The notes beneath the pieces were generated by a model that did no database searches, had not been told where the DNA came from, and worked only from the letters and a program-made list of their open reading frames with translations. Both the position numbers and the translations under genes were made by a program. Positions 1 through 9,342 of a stretch of DNA of 64,000 bases are shown here, in pieces (the stretch's first letter is position 1; every line of letters starts with the position of its first letter). This stretch comes from Dehalobacter restrictus DSM 9455 (GTDB taxonomy: Bacteria; Bacillota; Desulfitobacteriia; Desulfitobacteriales; Syntrophobotulaceae). The DNA lies in NCBI RefSeq assembly GCF_000512895.1, contig NZ_CP007033.1, forward strand, positions 1,022,001 to 1,086,000, read 5' to 3'.

Positions 1-467
1 CCCCCAAGATTATTCAACTGGCACAGGACAACCCGCAAGTCGGTTTGGCTGTATCGCTTCATTCAGTCAGAAATGAAGTCAGGGATACGCTGGTTCCTAT
101 CAACAGGAGATATCCATTGCAGGAACTGCTGGAAGCCTGCCGGTATTATTCCGATCAGACGAACAGAAGAGTTACATTTGAGTTTGCTTTACACCAACAG
201 AATGTCTCCAAAGAGGAAGCAGAAAAACTGGTCGTTCTCCTTAAGGGCATGCTGGCCCATGTCAATTTGATCCCCATTAATCCGGTAATCGGCAGCGACG
301 TTCAAAAAGCGGGCAAAGAGCGGTTAACGATGTTCAAAAGGGTTCTCGAAGCGGGCAAGATTCCTGTTTCGATCAGAGAAGAAAAAGGCCTGGACATTGA
401 CGCAGCCTGTGGTCAGCTTAGACAGCGTTTGGAGTGTGAGGAGTATGCGTCTCTTAAACAAAGTTGA
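1..467 (+). CDS. rlmN: 23S rRNA (adenine2503-C2)-methyltransferase RlmN, C-terminal part
   Basis: The gene enters from the left edge; the first complete codon is at position 3, and about 155 residues of the C-terminal half are present. RlmN is a radical-SAM enzyme that methylates A2503 of 23S rRNA and A37 of some tRNAs. Family blocks are visible: VSLHS followed by a variant of the N-E-L-R-D-x-L-V-P-I-N segment, RRVTFEFAL, HVNLIPINP, and near the end DIDAACGQL, whose Cys is the second methyl-carrying cysteine of the family. The CxxxCxxC cluster lies outside the window. The stop overlaps the start of the FHA gene, so the two are probably co-transcribed. Confidence 0.93.
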   Translation, partial: PKIIQLAQDNPQVGLAVSLHSVRNEVRDTLVPINRRYPLQELLEACRYYSDQTNRRVTFEFALHQQNVSKEEAEKLVVLLKGMLAHVNLIPINPVIGSDVQKAGKERLTMFKRVLEAGKIPVSIREEKGLDIDAACGQLRQRLECEEYASLKQS

Positions 468-1230
468 ATCGATCGCCGAACAGATGGCTACATTTTTGTT
501 CAGCAAGTCGGTAGGTACGATTCAGCCTGTTCAGGTTGCCAGGGAACTAAATAAAATCATGCTGAAAAATAAACAGGTCAGCATATCCCATGTCTATGTC
601 CCGAATGTTTACACCGTAAGTTTAAACCCAAAGGATTATGCGGTATTGGAAAGTTTTGGAGAGACACTGCTGGTGGAGCTGGCCAAACATCTCTATGACG
701 AAGGGACCAGGCAGGGCTACACTTTTCTGGCGCTTCCGGTTGTGCGGATGCAGCCTTCGGAGAAGATGGATGCTGGCTTAATTAAAACCCAGATTGAGTT
801 TAAAGATTCTGTTGTCGCCAATTGGCGGATTAACGAAGAAAAACCGCCTGCGGAAGATGAAGAAATGGAAAAAACAACAGTTCTGGCGGATGCTGCAAGA
901 TTAATCATGGCATCATCCAAAACAATCGGCAGGAAAACTCATCCTTATCTCGAAGTTATAAAAGGGACAAATGAAGGTGAGATTTACGATCTTAATAAGG
1001 ACGAGTATATCGTCGGACGCCAGGAAGATTGTGATATTGAAGTCGGAGACCTGGAGATCTCCCGTCACCATTTGAAGCTTTATACAGAGAATAGAAGGTG
1101 GTTTGTTCAGGATCTAGGCAGTACCAACGGTACCTATCTGAACAAATTAAGGGTTGACCGCTATATGGTAAATCCTGGGGACAGGATAAAGGCCGGACAA
1201 ACGCATTTTCAATTTCAGGTAGATAAGTAA
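445..1230 (+). CDS. fhaA: FhaA-like protein: DUF3662 plus C-terminal FHA domain
   Basis: A 261-residue protein. The N-terminal half (about residues 1-120) has the DUF3662/FhaA_N character. After an acidic linker (EDEEMEK) an FHA domain fills roughly residues 170-258, with IVGRQEDCDIEV, the SRHHLKL core and GSTNGTYLN, the residues that read phosphothreonine. In related bacteria FhaA binds phosphorylated partners in cell-wall synthesis such as MviN; here that role is inferred from the PASTA kinase and PP2C phosphatase downstream. The ATG at 445 is chosen because GAGGAG lies just upstream; it overlaps the end of rlmN by 23 bases. An in-frame upstream start at 397 would lie inside rlmN and has no such site. 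Confidence 0.85.
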   Translation: MRLLNKVESIAEQMATFLFSKSVGTIQPVQVARELNKIMLKNKQVSISHVYVPNVYTVSLNPKDYAVLESFGETLLVELAKHLYDEGTRQGYTFLALPVVRMQPSEKMDAGLIKTQIEFKDSVVANWRINEEKPPAEDEEMEKTTVLADAARLIMASSKTIGRKTHPYLEVIKGTNEGEIYDLNKDEYIVGRQEDCDIEVGDLEISRHHLKLYTENRRWFVQDLGSTNGTYLNKLRVDRYMVNPGDRIKAGQTHFQFQVDK

Positions 1231-1243
1231 AGTCGGTGATTGA

Positions 1244-1687
1244 ATGCAAATGCTTACGGTAGTTGGAAGGATTGTATTTGTTGGTTTTATCTATCTCTTT
1301 CTCTTACGGATATTGACGGTTATGCTGGCCGATTTAAGGTCGAAGGGAATCATGAGCAAAACCGAATCTGATCTTGGCTGTATCGAGGTCTTAAGCGGAG
1401 CTGAAAAGCTGCCCAAAGGACGCAAGATCAAGATTGATTCCCGAGGGCTTTCCATCGGAAGAGGAAAGCACAACGATATCGTCGTTCCGGACCATTATTG
1501 TTCGCTGGATCATGCTGAATTCAAGCACAACAGAGGGATGACAACGCTGGAGGATGTTGGGAGCACGAATGGTACCTGGGTGAACGGAGAACGGATCAAC
1601 TCCCAGGTCCAGCTTGTTTCCGGTGACTTCATCAAGATAGGCAGCATTACTTTTCTATATTCGAGGTGGGGAAATGAAAGCAGTTAG
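1244..1687 (+). CDS. Membrane-anchored FHA domain protein (FhaB type)
   Basis: A 147-residue protein with one N-terminal transmembrane segment (about residues 5-28, GRIVFVGFIYLFLLRILTVM) and a cytoplasmic FHA domain (about 60-140) with LSIGRGKHNDIVV, the SLDHAEF core and GSTNGTWVNGE. In this conserved cluster the second FHA protein is a likely substrate or effector of the PASTA kinase; that is family knowledge, not shown here. It begins 13 bases after the first FHA gene and overlaps the phosphatase gene by 14 bases, so translation is probably coupled. An alternative ATG lies two codons downstream at 1250. Confidence 0.8.
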   Translation: MQMLTVVGRIVFVGFIYLFLLRILTVMLADLRSKGIMSKTESDLGCIEVLSGAEKLPKGRKIKIDSRGLSIGRGKHNDIVVPDHYCSLDHAEFKHNRGMTTLEDVGSTNGTWVNGERINSQVQLVSGDFIKIGSITFLYSRWGNESS

Positions 1688-2396
1688 GATTTATGAGACC
1701 GGTTGTGTTAGAAAAAACAATGAGGATTATTTTCTTATATTGCCGGAGGAGTCATTTTTTGCGGTGGCCGATGGAATGGGTGGACATAATGCCGGGGAAA
1801 TAGCTTCGAGGATCGCGGTCGAACAATTAGAGGAAAAAGCAGCTGAATTAAAATCTACGGATATTCAGGATATGCAGGACTGGATCGTTCAGGCTGTGAA
1901 TCAGGCCAACCGTGAAGTATACGAAGTATCGCTTCGGACTGAAGGGACGGAAGGCATGGGAACAACTCTGACTGCTCTGATGATCTATGACAATAAAGCC
2001 GTTGTTGGCCATGTGGGCGACAGCAGGATTTATTTATGGCGAAATCAGACCCTCACGCTCCTGTCGGAGGATCATTCGATGGTTAACGAACTTGTCCGCC
2101 TCGGGGAGCTGACGGAGGAGAAAGCCAAAAATCATCCGCACAAGCATATTTTGTCCAGAGCGCTGGGTGTGGAGCTCAACATTGATGTAGATTGTTTCCA
2201 ACTTAAAGTACAGGACGGAGATGTTTTTCTTCTGTGCACGGATGGCTTTTCAAATGAAATCAGTGATCAGGAGATTGCTGCGGAGTTTTCCGAGGCTAAA
2301 TCATGGGATGACCATCTCGAAACCTTGAAGAATGTTGTGATCGAACGGGGGGCTCCGGATAATTTTACGGCTATATGCTGTATTGTGGAGCGGTGA
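1674..2396 (+). CDS. prpC: PP2C-family serine/threonine phosphatase
   Basis: A 240-residue PPM phosphatase that would reverse phosphorylation by the PASTA kinase encoded further down. The metal-binding signatures are present: the N-terminal N-E-D motif, ADGMGGHNAGE (about residue 33), GDSRIYLW (about 115), TDGFSNEISD (about 190) and the terminal APDNFTA. Length matches Stp/PrpC proteins. A GAGGTGGGG ribosome site lies immediately upstream. It overlaps the FHA gene before it and runs straight into the ftsW-like gene, so it belongs to a single operon. Confidence 0.93.
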   Translation: MKAVRIYETGCVRKNNEDYFLILPEESFFAVADGMGGHNAGEIASRIAVEQLEEKAAELKSTDIQDMQDWIVQAVNQANREVYEVSLRTEGTEGMGTTLTALMIYDNKAVVGHVGDSRIYLWRNQTLTLLSEDHSMVNELVRLGELTEEKAKNHPHKHILSRALGVELNIDVDCFQLKVQDGDVFLLCTDGFSNEISDQEIAAEFSEAKSWDDHLETLKNVVIERGAPDNFTAICCIVER

Positions 2397-2400
2397 GAAC

Positions 2401-3687
2401 ATGCTACATCGTCTATCTTTGAGAGTTCTGACTTTAGTAATTCTATGGATGGGACTTGGTGTACTGAAACTTGATGATATGACTGAAAGCGGTTTTTTCC
2501 TGCAAGGAGCTGTATTTTCTTTTTTGATCCTAGCAGGTGCCTTGTTTGAAATATTTTTTTGCTATCAGGGAGATCCGTATCTCCTGCCGGTAGTTCAGAC
2601 CATCCTCGCGATTGGCTTGGTTTTTCTAACAAGGATCAATCCTGCCCTGGCGGCGGACCAATTTATCTGGGCGAATCTGGGCTTGATCATTTACTATGCT
2701 GTCTTTCTTATTTTACGAGATTACCGCAAGCTTGGTGAGTATCAGTATCTCTGGGGAATGCTGGCCTTGCTTATGCTTCTGCTGACGCTGATATTTGGGA
2801 CCACCATCAATGGTGCGACAAGCTGGTTTAGGTTTGCCGGGATGGGTTTCCAGCCCGAGGAGCTCGTCAAAGTGGCCCTGCTTCTTTTCCTGGCATCCTA
2901 TTTAAGTGATAATAAAGAGCTTTTACGTTTTGGAACGATTCAGGTTGGGAAATTTTCTCTGCCTGATGCCAAAACAATGGGCCCGTTTGTTTTTATCGGC
3001 GTATTTGTTCTCGGATTGCTGGGTGCCCAGAAAAGCCTTGGAACGGCGCTGGTATTCTTCCTTCTCATGGTGTTTATCTTGTATGTCGCAACCGAAAGAC
3101 TGCTTTATCTCGTGGTTTCCGTTCCGCTGGTCATGGTGACCGGGGCAGCTGGTTATATCCTGTTTGATCATGTCCGCGTAAGGGTTGCTACCTGGATTAA
3201 TCCGTGGCTGGATGCCAGCGGCGGGGCTTATCAGATCTCCCAGTCGATCTTTGCCATAAGCGGGGGAAGGCTTCTCGGGACAGGTCTCGGAAATGGGATA
3301 GGTGCTTACCAGATTCCGAATGCGGACACTGATTTTATCTTTTCGGTAATTGCTGAGGAAATTGGTTTTATTGGCGCAATGGCAGTCATCAGTCTGTTTA
3401 TTATTGTTGTAATGCGCTGTTTCTGCGTCAGCACCAGAGCTGTGGATCGGTTTGGCCAGATCCTGGCGGCGGGAATAGGCATTCTGATCGGTGTGGAAGC
3501 GCTGATCATCCTGGCTGGGGTGACCAAAATGCTTCCGCTTACAGGTCTGCCTTTGCCTTGGATGAGCTACGGGGGAAGTTCCATGGTCGGACACTTTTTA
3601 CTCCTTGGGATTCTGGCCGGCATTTCTCATAGCTCAGCTTTCTCCGTGAGTCAGATACCAATTGGAAAGCAGGCAGATGCCTTATGA
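2401..3687 (+). CDS. ftsW: FtsW/RodA/SpoVE-family peptidoglycan polymerase
   Basis: A polytopic SEDS protein of about 428 residues with ten or so hydrophobic segments. Family markers are visible: FQPEELVKVALLLFLA, the W-x-N-P-W block (TWINPWLD), GRLLGTGLGNG, DFIFSVIAEEIGFIG and LPLPWMSYGGSS. SEDS proteins polymerise glycan strands from lipid II together with a class B PBP, and such a PBP follows directly with a 4-base ATGA overlap. The ATG at 2401 is preferred over an in-frame TTG at 2383, because the GGAG/GGTGAG site lies between them. Whether it serves division, elongation or sporulation cannot be told from sequence. Confidence 0.9.
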   Translation: MLHRLSLRVLTLVILWMGLGVLKLDDMTESGFFLQGAVFSFLILAGALFEIFFCYQGDPYLLPVVQTILAIGLVFLTRINPALAADQFIWANLGLIIYYAVFLILRDYRKLGEYQYLWGMLALLMLLLTLIFGTTINGATSWFRFAGMGFQPEELVKVALLLFLASYLSDNKELLRFGTIQVGKFSLPDAKTMGPFVFIGVFVLGLLGAQKSLGTALVFFLLMVFILYVATERLLYLVVSVPLVMVTGAAGYILFDHVRVRVATWINPWLDASGGAYQISQSIFAISGGRLLGTGLGNGIGAYQIPNADTDFIFSVIAEEIGFIGAMAVISLFIIVVMRCFCVSTRAVDRFGQILAAGIGILIGVEALIILAGVTKMLPLTGLPLPWMSYGGSSMVGHFLLLGILAGISHSSAFSVSQIPIGKQADAL

Positions 3688-5099
3688 ACAATGGAATCCG
3701 CAAAATTGCACTGATCATGGTTTTTAGCTTTGTTTTTCTAAGCCTGGGTCTGGTATACTGGCAAGTGGTTAAGGCCGATGAGATGCTGGATAATCCAGCT
3801 AACCGGCGCGCGATTTATTTAGAGGAAAGAATTACCCGGGGCGGCATTTTTGACCGCAACGGCGTTGTTCTGGCAAAGACGGAGCAAACCGCTGACGGAA
3901 AAGTCAGAACGTATCCGCAGGGTGAGATGTTTGAGCCTTTACTGGGGTATGCCACAGTAAAATACGGTTCTGCCGGCCTTGAAGCAACGGAGGCGGAAAC
4001 ACTTCTCGGAATGAAGAATCCTTCCATTCTCAGACGGATTCAGAATGCATTTGAATTGCAGAGAACAGGTAATGACCTGATACTGACACTTGATTCCCGT
4101 CTACAGGAGACTGCTTATCAGAGTTTGCAGGGCAAGACCGGAGCAGTGGTGGCAATCGATCCACAAAACGGGGATGTTCTGGCGCTGGTCAGTCAGCCAA
4201 GCTATGATGCTGGAGCAATTGAACAGGACTGGGACGAAATTATTGCCGAGGCGGACAGTCCGCTGGTGAACCACGCTTTCTCGTTGTTTCCTCCAGGATC
4301 AATTATGAAAGTTGTTACTTCAGCAGCCATTTTTCAGGCAGGACTCGACACGACAGAACTTTATGATTGTGAAGGTTCTACTGTGATTAACGGGCAGACG
4401 ATCCAGGAACAAAATGATAAAGCGCACGGCTGGGTCAATTATGATCTTGCTTTGGCCTACTCCTGCAATACTTATTTTGCTCAGTATGGGATCAAAGCTG
4501 GTGTGAATCATTTTTTGGAGGCTGTGTCCAATTTCGGATTTGGCAGGGATATCCCGTTTGATCAGTATGTTCCGATCAGTTCAATTACCAGAGATGACCC
4601 TTTGCCGGAGAACTTAAGCCTCAATTTGTTTGCCGAGAGTACCTTCGGTCAGGGTCAGGTAATGGTTAGTCCTTTCCATATGGCCTTGATCACAGCCGGA
4701 GTTGCCAATGACGGCAAAATAATGGTTCCACATTTGATTGACAGTGTGCTCGATTCCAAGCAAAATAGTATCTATCGAAGGACACCTGAAGTTTGGCTGA
4801 CGCCTCTCAGTAAGGAAGAAGCAGAAAAAATAACAAGCGGCATGGTTTTGGCTGTCAATAAAGGAACAGCATCTCCCGGAGCCATATCTGGGGCCCAAAT
4901 AGCAGCAAAAACCGGCTCGGCTGAACCGGGCGGAGACGGGGATACCCACGCCTGGTATATTGCTTTCGCTCCTGCGGAGAATCCGGAAATAGCTGTAGCG
5001 GTCCTGGTGGAACATGGCGGAACCGGCGGCGGAGCGGCAGCGCCGATCGCTAAAGCAGTCATAGAGAAAGCACTTGAATTGAAAGAAGGTGAAAACTAA
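3684..5099 (+). CDS. pbpA: Class B penicillin-binding protein (transpeptidase)
   Basis: A 471-residue protein with an N-terminal signal anchor (about residues 7-28), a short dimerisation region with RGGIFDRNG, and a transpeptidase domain. The three active-site motifs are intact: SxxK at Ser206 (GSIMK), SxN (SCN, about residue 260) and KTGSAE (about residue 409). It cross-links peptidoglycan outside the membrane and probably pairs with the SEDS protein just upstream. The start overlaps that gene's stop (ATGA), and the stop overlaps the kinase start (TAATG). It is short compared with FtsI because it lacks PASTA repeats, which sit on the kinase instead. Confidence 0.93.
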   Translation: MNNGIRKIALIMVFSFVFLSLGLVYWQVVKADEMLDNPANRRAIYLEERITRGGIFDRNGVVLAKTEQTADGKVRTYPQGEMFEPLLGYATVKYGSAGLEATEAETLLGMKNPSILRRIQNAFELQRTGNDLILTLDSRLQETAYQSLQGKTGAVVAIDPQNGDVLALVSQPSYDAGAIEQDWDEIIAEADSPLVNHAFSLFPPGSIMKVVTSAAIFQAGLDTTELYDCEGSTVINGQTIQEQNDKAHGWVNYDLALAYSCNTYFAQYGIKAGVNHFLEAVSNFGFGRDIPFDQYVPISSITRDDPLPENLSLNLFAESTFGQGQVMVSPFHMALITAGVANDGKIMVPHLIDSVLDSKQNSIYRRTPEVWLTPLSKEEAEKITSGMVLAVNKGTASPGAISGAQIAAKTGSAEPGGDGDTHAWYIAFAPAENPEIAVAVLVEHGGTGGGAAAPIAKAVIEKALELKEGEN

Positions 5100-6775
5100 T
5101 GGAAAAGATGTTCGGAGGAAGATATGAAATAGAAGAAAAGATTGGGGCCGGAGGGATGGCAATCGTCTACCGGGCCAAGGATACATTACTGAACAGAACC
5201 GTTGCTATCAAGGTCCTGCGGGAACAGTACGCTTCCGATGAGGGTTTTATCCGTCGTTTTCGCCGGGAAGCGCAGTCTGCAGCCAGCCTGTCTCACCAGA
5301 ACATCGTTTCGATCTATGATGTGGGCAGAGACGGGAACGAAGATTATATTGTCATGGAGTATGTCAAAGGCCAGACGTTAAAGGATATTATCCGTACGCA
5401 AGCGCCTCTTTCCCAGGATAAGGCGATTCATATTATCCGTCAGATTGCTGAAGCACTGGTTCATGCACATGCCAACAATATTATTCATCGGGATATCAAA
5501 CCGCAGAATATTTTAATTGCATCGGATGGAAGGGCCAAAGTTACTGATTTTGGGATAGCCAGAGCCGCCTCTTCGGCAACCGTCACCCATACCGGGGATA
5601 TCGTCGGCTCAGTGCATTACCTGTCACCGGAACAGGCCAAGGGTTCCCAAACCACGGAACAGTCCGATATCTATTCGCTTGGAATCATCCTTTATGAACT
5701 GATTGCGGGAAGGCTTCCGTATGACGGAGATACCGCGATTACCATTGCCTTGAAGCATATCCAGGAGGAAGTCGAGCTGCCCGGGAAGCTTGTTGCCGGA
5801 GTCAGCCCGGAACTGGAAACAGTGATCATGAAAGCACTGGCCAAATCACTTCAAGACCGCTATAAAAGTGCAGCGGAATTTCTCGAGGATCTCGACAGGA
5901 TCGAAGCCGGAGAGACCATTGTTTGGGAAAAAAGACAGGCCAGAGACCATGAAGATACCATGCAGACCCAGGTTCATAGGGGCTTGAAGGATAAAGTAAT
6001 CCCGAATGAGGCCAAGAATGATGCGCTTCTGCGTACCAAAAAGCGCAAGAAAAAAATTCCGATGCTGGTTATGATTGCTATTGCCGCACTGATTGTAGTT
6101 GTCGGGACATCCTCAGGAGTTTGGGTTTTCACCCATACACAGGTGGTTAACGTTCCGGATCTTACCGGTAAGACTGTAGAAGAAGCTACAATCGAATTGA
6201 CCAAAGCCCGTCTGGCTCTCGGCAACCGGACCGAAACCTACAGCGATAAAATTAAGCAGGGTGGGATTGTTTCTCAAAGCATTAAGCCAAAGAGTGAAGT
6301 TAAGGCTGGAAGGTCAGTGGACATTGAGATCAGCAAAGGGGTAGAATACATTAAAGTACCGAATGTAACAACCGGGTATCCGCTTCAGGAAAACGCTGAG
6401 AGTACGCTTAAGGAAGCCGGTTTTACGAATATTTCGGTCAAAACAATGCTGAGCGCTTCCATTTCGAAAGGACATGTTTTTGGACAATCGGTTGCGCCCG
6501 GTTCGACCTGGACAAAGAACGGAGAGATCGAACTGTTTGTCAGCGAAGGAATTCAACCAACGATTACCGCTATGCCTGATTTTACAGGCATGTCACTGGA
6601 GTTTACCACGGATTACCTAGAAAAATACGATATGAAAGTAATGCCGATCATGGAAGAATCGGATTTGTTTCCGGAGAAAGCCGTGATTACCACTGAACCC
6701 AAACCGGGCAAACCAATCCAGCAGGGTTCGGAAGTGACCATTGTTGTGTCTCAGGGACCGGGGCCCCCGGCCTAA
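5099..6775 (+). CDS. prkC: PASTA-domain serine/threonine protein kinase
   Basis: A 558-residue Hanks-type kinase. The kinase domain spans about 10-270, with the G-loop GAGGMA, Lys38 in AIKVL, HRDIKPQN (Asp132), DFGIA and the P+1 region YLSPEQA. A basic juxtamembrane stretch (TKKRKKK) leads into one transmembrane helix (about 321-344), followed by three extracellular PASTA repeats (about 350-416, 417-486, 488-556). PrkC/Stk proteins sense muropeptides or lipid II and phosphorylate FHA proteins and wall enzymes; both partner types lie in this same operon. A GAAGGTG site precedes the ATG. Confidence 0.95.
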   Translation: MEKMFGGRYEIEEKIGAGGMAIVYRAKDTLLNRTVAIKVLREQYASDEGFIRRFRREAQSAASLSHQNIVSIYDVGRDGNEDYIVMEYVKGQTLKDIIRTQAPLSQDKAIHIIRQIAEALVHAHANNIIHRDIKPQNILIASDGRAKVTDFGIARAASSATVTHTGDIVGSVHYLSPEQAKGSQTTEQSDIYSLGIILYELIAGRLPYDGDTAITIALKHIQEEVELPGKLVAGVSPELETVIMKALAKSLQDRYKSAAEFLEDLDRIEAGETIVWEKRQARDHEDTMQTQVHRGLKDKVIPNEAKNDALLRTKKRKKKIPMLVMIAIAALIVVVGTSSGVWVFTHTQVVNVPDLTGKTVEEATIELTKARLALGNRTETYSDKIKQGGIVSQSIKPKSEVKAGRSVDIEISKGVEYIKVPNVTTGYPLQENAESTLKEAGFTNISVKTMLSASISKGHVFGQSVAPGSTWTKNGEIELFVSEGIQPTITAMPDFTGMSLEFTTDYLEKYDMKVMPIMEESDLFPEKAVITTEPKPGKPIQQGSEVTIVVSQGPGPPA

Positions 6776-6806
6776 AATGACCCAAATATCTGATGCAATC
6801 ATTTTT

Positions 6807-6836
6807 TTGACATGATAAGAGGTACAGGAGTAATTT
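6807..6836 (+). promoter_or_regulatory. Possible sigma-A promoter before rsgA
   Basis: TTGACA at 6807-6812 and TAATTT at 6831-6836 are separated by 18 bases, about 30 bases before rsgA. The -35 is perfect and the -10 is weak. It would allow rsgA-rpe-thiN expression apart from the wall operon. Confidence 0.35.
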
Positions 6837-6865
6837 GAATTAGAGCGGAGGAAAGAACAGGATAT

Positions 6866-7735
6866 ATGCTGATTCAGGGAACATTGATGAAAGGATATGC
6901 CGGCTTTTATTACGTATACGCCGATGACCGGGTATGGGAATGCTCCCTGCGCGGTCGTTTTCGTGTAAAAAAGCAGGAATTTATCCCCGGCGACAAGGTG
7001 ATGGTTCTTCCAGGAACAGGGGATAAGGCCACGATTGAAAAGGTACTCGAACGTCAAAATTCTCTGGTCAGGCCGTATATTGCAAATGTGGATCAGGTTC
7101 TCTTGGTCTTCTCCCTGAAGACCCCTGATCCGGATTACAATTTGCTGGACAGGCTGCTCATTCAGGCCGGAGAAGCAGGAATCAGCATTTTGATCGTATT
7201 CACCAAGGAAGATCTGGATGTTGGAAATAAAACCCCGTCTGTCGATTACCGCAGGATCGGCTATGAAGTCGTCCAGGTGTCGAATCGGACGCTGACAGGA
7301 ATTGATGAAATTGCTGAAAGGCTCAAGGGCAATGTGTCTGTGTTAGCAGGACCTTCCGGATCTGGCAAATCCAGCCTGATCAATGCTCTGAATCCCGGGA
7401 AGGCACTTAAAACAGGTAACGTCAGCGACAAAATCGGCCGGGGAAGGCATACAACCAGGCATGTCGAGCTTCTTTCCGTAGCAGGAGGACTTGTTGCAGA
7501 TACGCCGGGATTTTCATCCCTGTACCTGCCCGAAATGAAGAGAGAGGAACTGCAGTCCTACTTTCCTGAGTTTGTCCGGATTAAACAGGAATGCCGCTTT
7601 TCAAGCTGCCTTCATGACAAGGAACCTGACTGTGCTGTAAAAGAAGCCCTGAGCGAGAGCCTTATTAGTTCTTCCAGATATGAGCACTATCTGCAGTTTT
7701 TAAAAGAAGTCATCGAACATGAAAAAAAATATTAG
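6866..7735 (+). CDS. rsgA: Ribosome small-subunit-dependent GTPase RsgA
   Basis: A 289-residue circularly permuted GTPase that acts late in 30S maturation. An N-terminal OB fold is followed by the permuted G motifs: G4 as TKEDL, then P-loop GPSGSGKSSLINAL, G2 threonines (GRHTTRHV) and G3 DTPGFSS. The C-terminal zinc-binding cluster C-x4-C-x-H-x5-C (CRFSSCLHDKEPDC) is intact. A GGAGGAAAG site precedes the ATG. It sits between prkC and rpe as in many Firmicutes. Confidence 0.95.
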   Translation: MLIQGTLMKGYAGFYYVYADDRVWECSLRGRFRVKKQEFIPGDKVMVLPGTGDKATIEKVLERQNSLVRPYIANVDQVLLVFSLKTPDPDYNLLDRLLIQAGEAGISILIVFTKEDLDVGNKTPSVDYRRIGYEVVQVSNRTLTGIDEIAERLKGNVSVLAGPSGSGKSSLINALNPGKALKTGNVSDKIGRGRHTTRHVELLSVAGGLVADTPGFSSLYLPEMKREELQSYFPEFVRIKQECRFSSCLHDKEPDCAVKEALSESLISSSRYEHYLQFLKEVIEHEKKY

Positions 7736-7885
7736 ATGTATCAGAAGGTAACTTAGAATTTTTTTGATACCCCAATAAAGGGTTTCAGGGCTGAACGAAG
7801 AATAATTACAGAAAACCGTACAATAATGATAAGAAACTGCACGCAGCCAAAGAAACAGCACCATAGGTTTGGAAGGAGGATCTTT

Positions 7886-8590
7886 ATGGCTTTGACGATT
7901 GCCCCATCGATACTGTCTGCCAATTTTGCCAGATTGGGAGAGGACGTCAGTCTTGTTGAAAATGCGGGGATTGATATGCTGCATATAGATATTATGGATG
8001 GACATTTTGTTCCGAATATCTCGATAGGGCCTGCCGTTGTTGGATCGCTCCGCAAGGTCTCCGCGCTGGAGTTTGATGTTCATCTGATGATTGAACATCC
8101 TGAAAAGTATGTTGAAGATTTTGTGAAGGCAGGTGCCGACTCGATCACAATTCATGCTGAGGCGACCAGGCACCTTCACCGGGTCATCCAGCTGATCAAA
8201 TCCCTGGGGGCGAATGTGGGCGTTGCACTGAACCCTGCAACCCCGCTGGAAATGCTGACATATGTTTTGCAGGAACTTGATGTTGTGCTGCTGATGACTG
8301 TGAACCCTGGTTTTGGCGGCCAAAAGTTTATTCAGGAAGTCTTGCCGAAAATCGTAGCACTGTCGGGGATATTGAAGGAAGTAAACCCGCTTTGCCGTAT
8401 TGAGGTGGATGGCGGAATTAATGTTGAGACAGCCCGTCTGGTAAGCAAAGCCGGGGCCGAGATATTAGTAGCTGGTGCAGCTGTATTTAGTTCTCCGGAT
8501 CCGCAGCAGGCGATTTACGATATCCTTGAAGCAGCCAAAGAGGAACAGCGTGACAACAAAAATAAAAGATTCCGGGGGATCAAGCAATGA
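7886..8590 (+). CDS. rpe: Ribulose-phosphate 3-epimerase
   Basis: A 234-residue TIM-barrel enzyme that interconverts ribulose-5-phosphate and xylulose-5-phosphate. Visible family elements: IAPSILSANF, the metal/catalytic DIMDGHFVPN, HLMI, NPGFGGQKF and EVDGGIN. The ATG at 7886 follows an AAGGAGG site; a longer in-frame start at 7826 would add 20 residues with no counterpart in the family. The stop overlaps the next gene by ATGA, so it is translationally coupled to thiN. Confidence 0.95.
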   Translation: MALTIAPSILSANFARLGEDVSLVENAGIDMLHIDIMDGHFVPNISIGPAVVGSLRKVSALEFDVHLMIEHPEKYVEDFVKAGADSITIHAEATRHLHRVIQLIKSLGANVGVALNPATPLEMLTYVLQELDVVLLMTVNPGFGGQKFIQEVLPKIVALSGILKEVNPLCRIEVDGGINVETARLVSKAGAEILVAGAAVFSSPDPQQAIYDILEAAKEEQRDNKNKRFRGIKQ

Positions 8591-9246
8591 AGGTTGCAGT
8601 CGTGGCAAACGGAGAATGGGATGCTGCGTGGGGCCGCGGCGAACTCGCCGGGAATCATATCGAGATGTTGATCTGCGCGGACGGAGGCGGCAACAAGGCC
8701 ATCGCTTCAGACAGAATCCCTGATGTATTGATCGGGGACCTCGATTCCATTACAAAAGAAAATCTGGAAAAATGTATAGCGGCCAAAACAACCGTCAAAC
8801 AATATCCTTGCGAAAAAAATGAGACGGATTTAGAGCTCGCTGTGGCCTATGCAGATACATATTTAGATTCTCAGGGATGTTTCCAGGACGAAATCGTCCT
8901 TTATGCCGCCGGCGGTAAAAGGCTGGATCACCTGATGGGGAATATCTCAATCATGATTGCGTATGCTGAGAAAGGCAGACGGCTGAAGATGAAAGACCCG
9001 AAATCTGATGCTTGGGTGATGCTTCAGGGTAAAGAGAACATCAAGGGCAGCATTGGTCAGCAGTTGTCGATCGTCGCCTTATCCGATGATGCGCGGGTAT
9101 CTGCCGAAGGGCTGTACTATCAGCTGGATATGCTAAATCTTGCGCATAATTCTCCGCGTGGAATCAGCAATGTGTTTACGGATAAAGATATTTCGATTGA
9201 AATTCATGAAGGCAAAGTTCTGATCTATGTTCAAATGCCTTGTTAA
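8587..9246 (+). CDS. thiN: Thiamine pyrophosphokinase
   Basis: A 219-residue enzyme transferring pyrophosphate from ATP to thiamine. Signatures are ADGGGNKA, IPDVLIGDLDSI, the N-E-T-D-L-E-L-A block (about residue 79) and GGKRLDHLMGNI; the C-terminal half is the beta-sandwich thiamine-binding domain. The start overlaps rpe by four bases. A strong hairpin terminator follows about 35 bases downstream. Confidence 0.93.
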   Translation: MKVAVVANGEWDAAWGRGELAGNHIEMLICADGGGNKAIASDRIPDVLIGDLDSITKENLEKCIAAKTTVKQYPCEKNETDLELAVAYADTYLDSQGCFQDEIVLYAAGGKRLDHLMGNISIMIAYAEKGRRLKMKDPKSDAWVMLQGKENIKGSIGQQLSIVALSDDARVSAEGLYYQLDMLNLAHNSPRGISNVFTDKDISIEIHEGKVLIYVQMPC

Positions 9247-9281
9247 TCTTAAAACTTACTCCTTAAAATGGGTTGAAAAGC

Positions 9282-9314
9282 AAAAACCCCGGCTTTAAAG
9301 TCGGGGTTGTTTTA
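9282..9314. terminator. Bidirectional terminator between thiN and rpmB
   Basis: ACCCCGGCT and AGTCGGGGT pair around a TTAA loop. There is an A-run before and a TTGTTTT tract after, so it can stop transcription from both convergent genes. Confidence 0.85.
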
Positions 9315-9342
9315 ATCCAATCACAGTCGTTTCACGATGAAG

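Noticed and set aside
2923-3594. Long minus-strand open frame opposite the ftsW-like gene
   Set aside because: It mirrors a clear SEDS protein, has no ribosome site and no family likeness; long antisense frames are common opposite such genes.
4614-5186. 190-codon minus-strand frame opposite the PBP and kinase start
   Set aside because: Antisense of two certain genes, with composition typical of a shadow frame.
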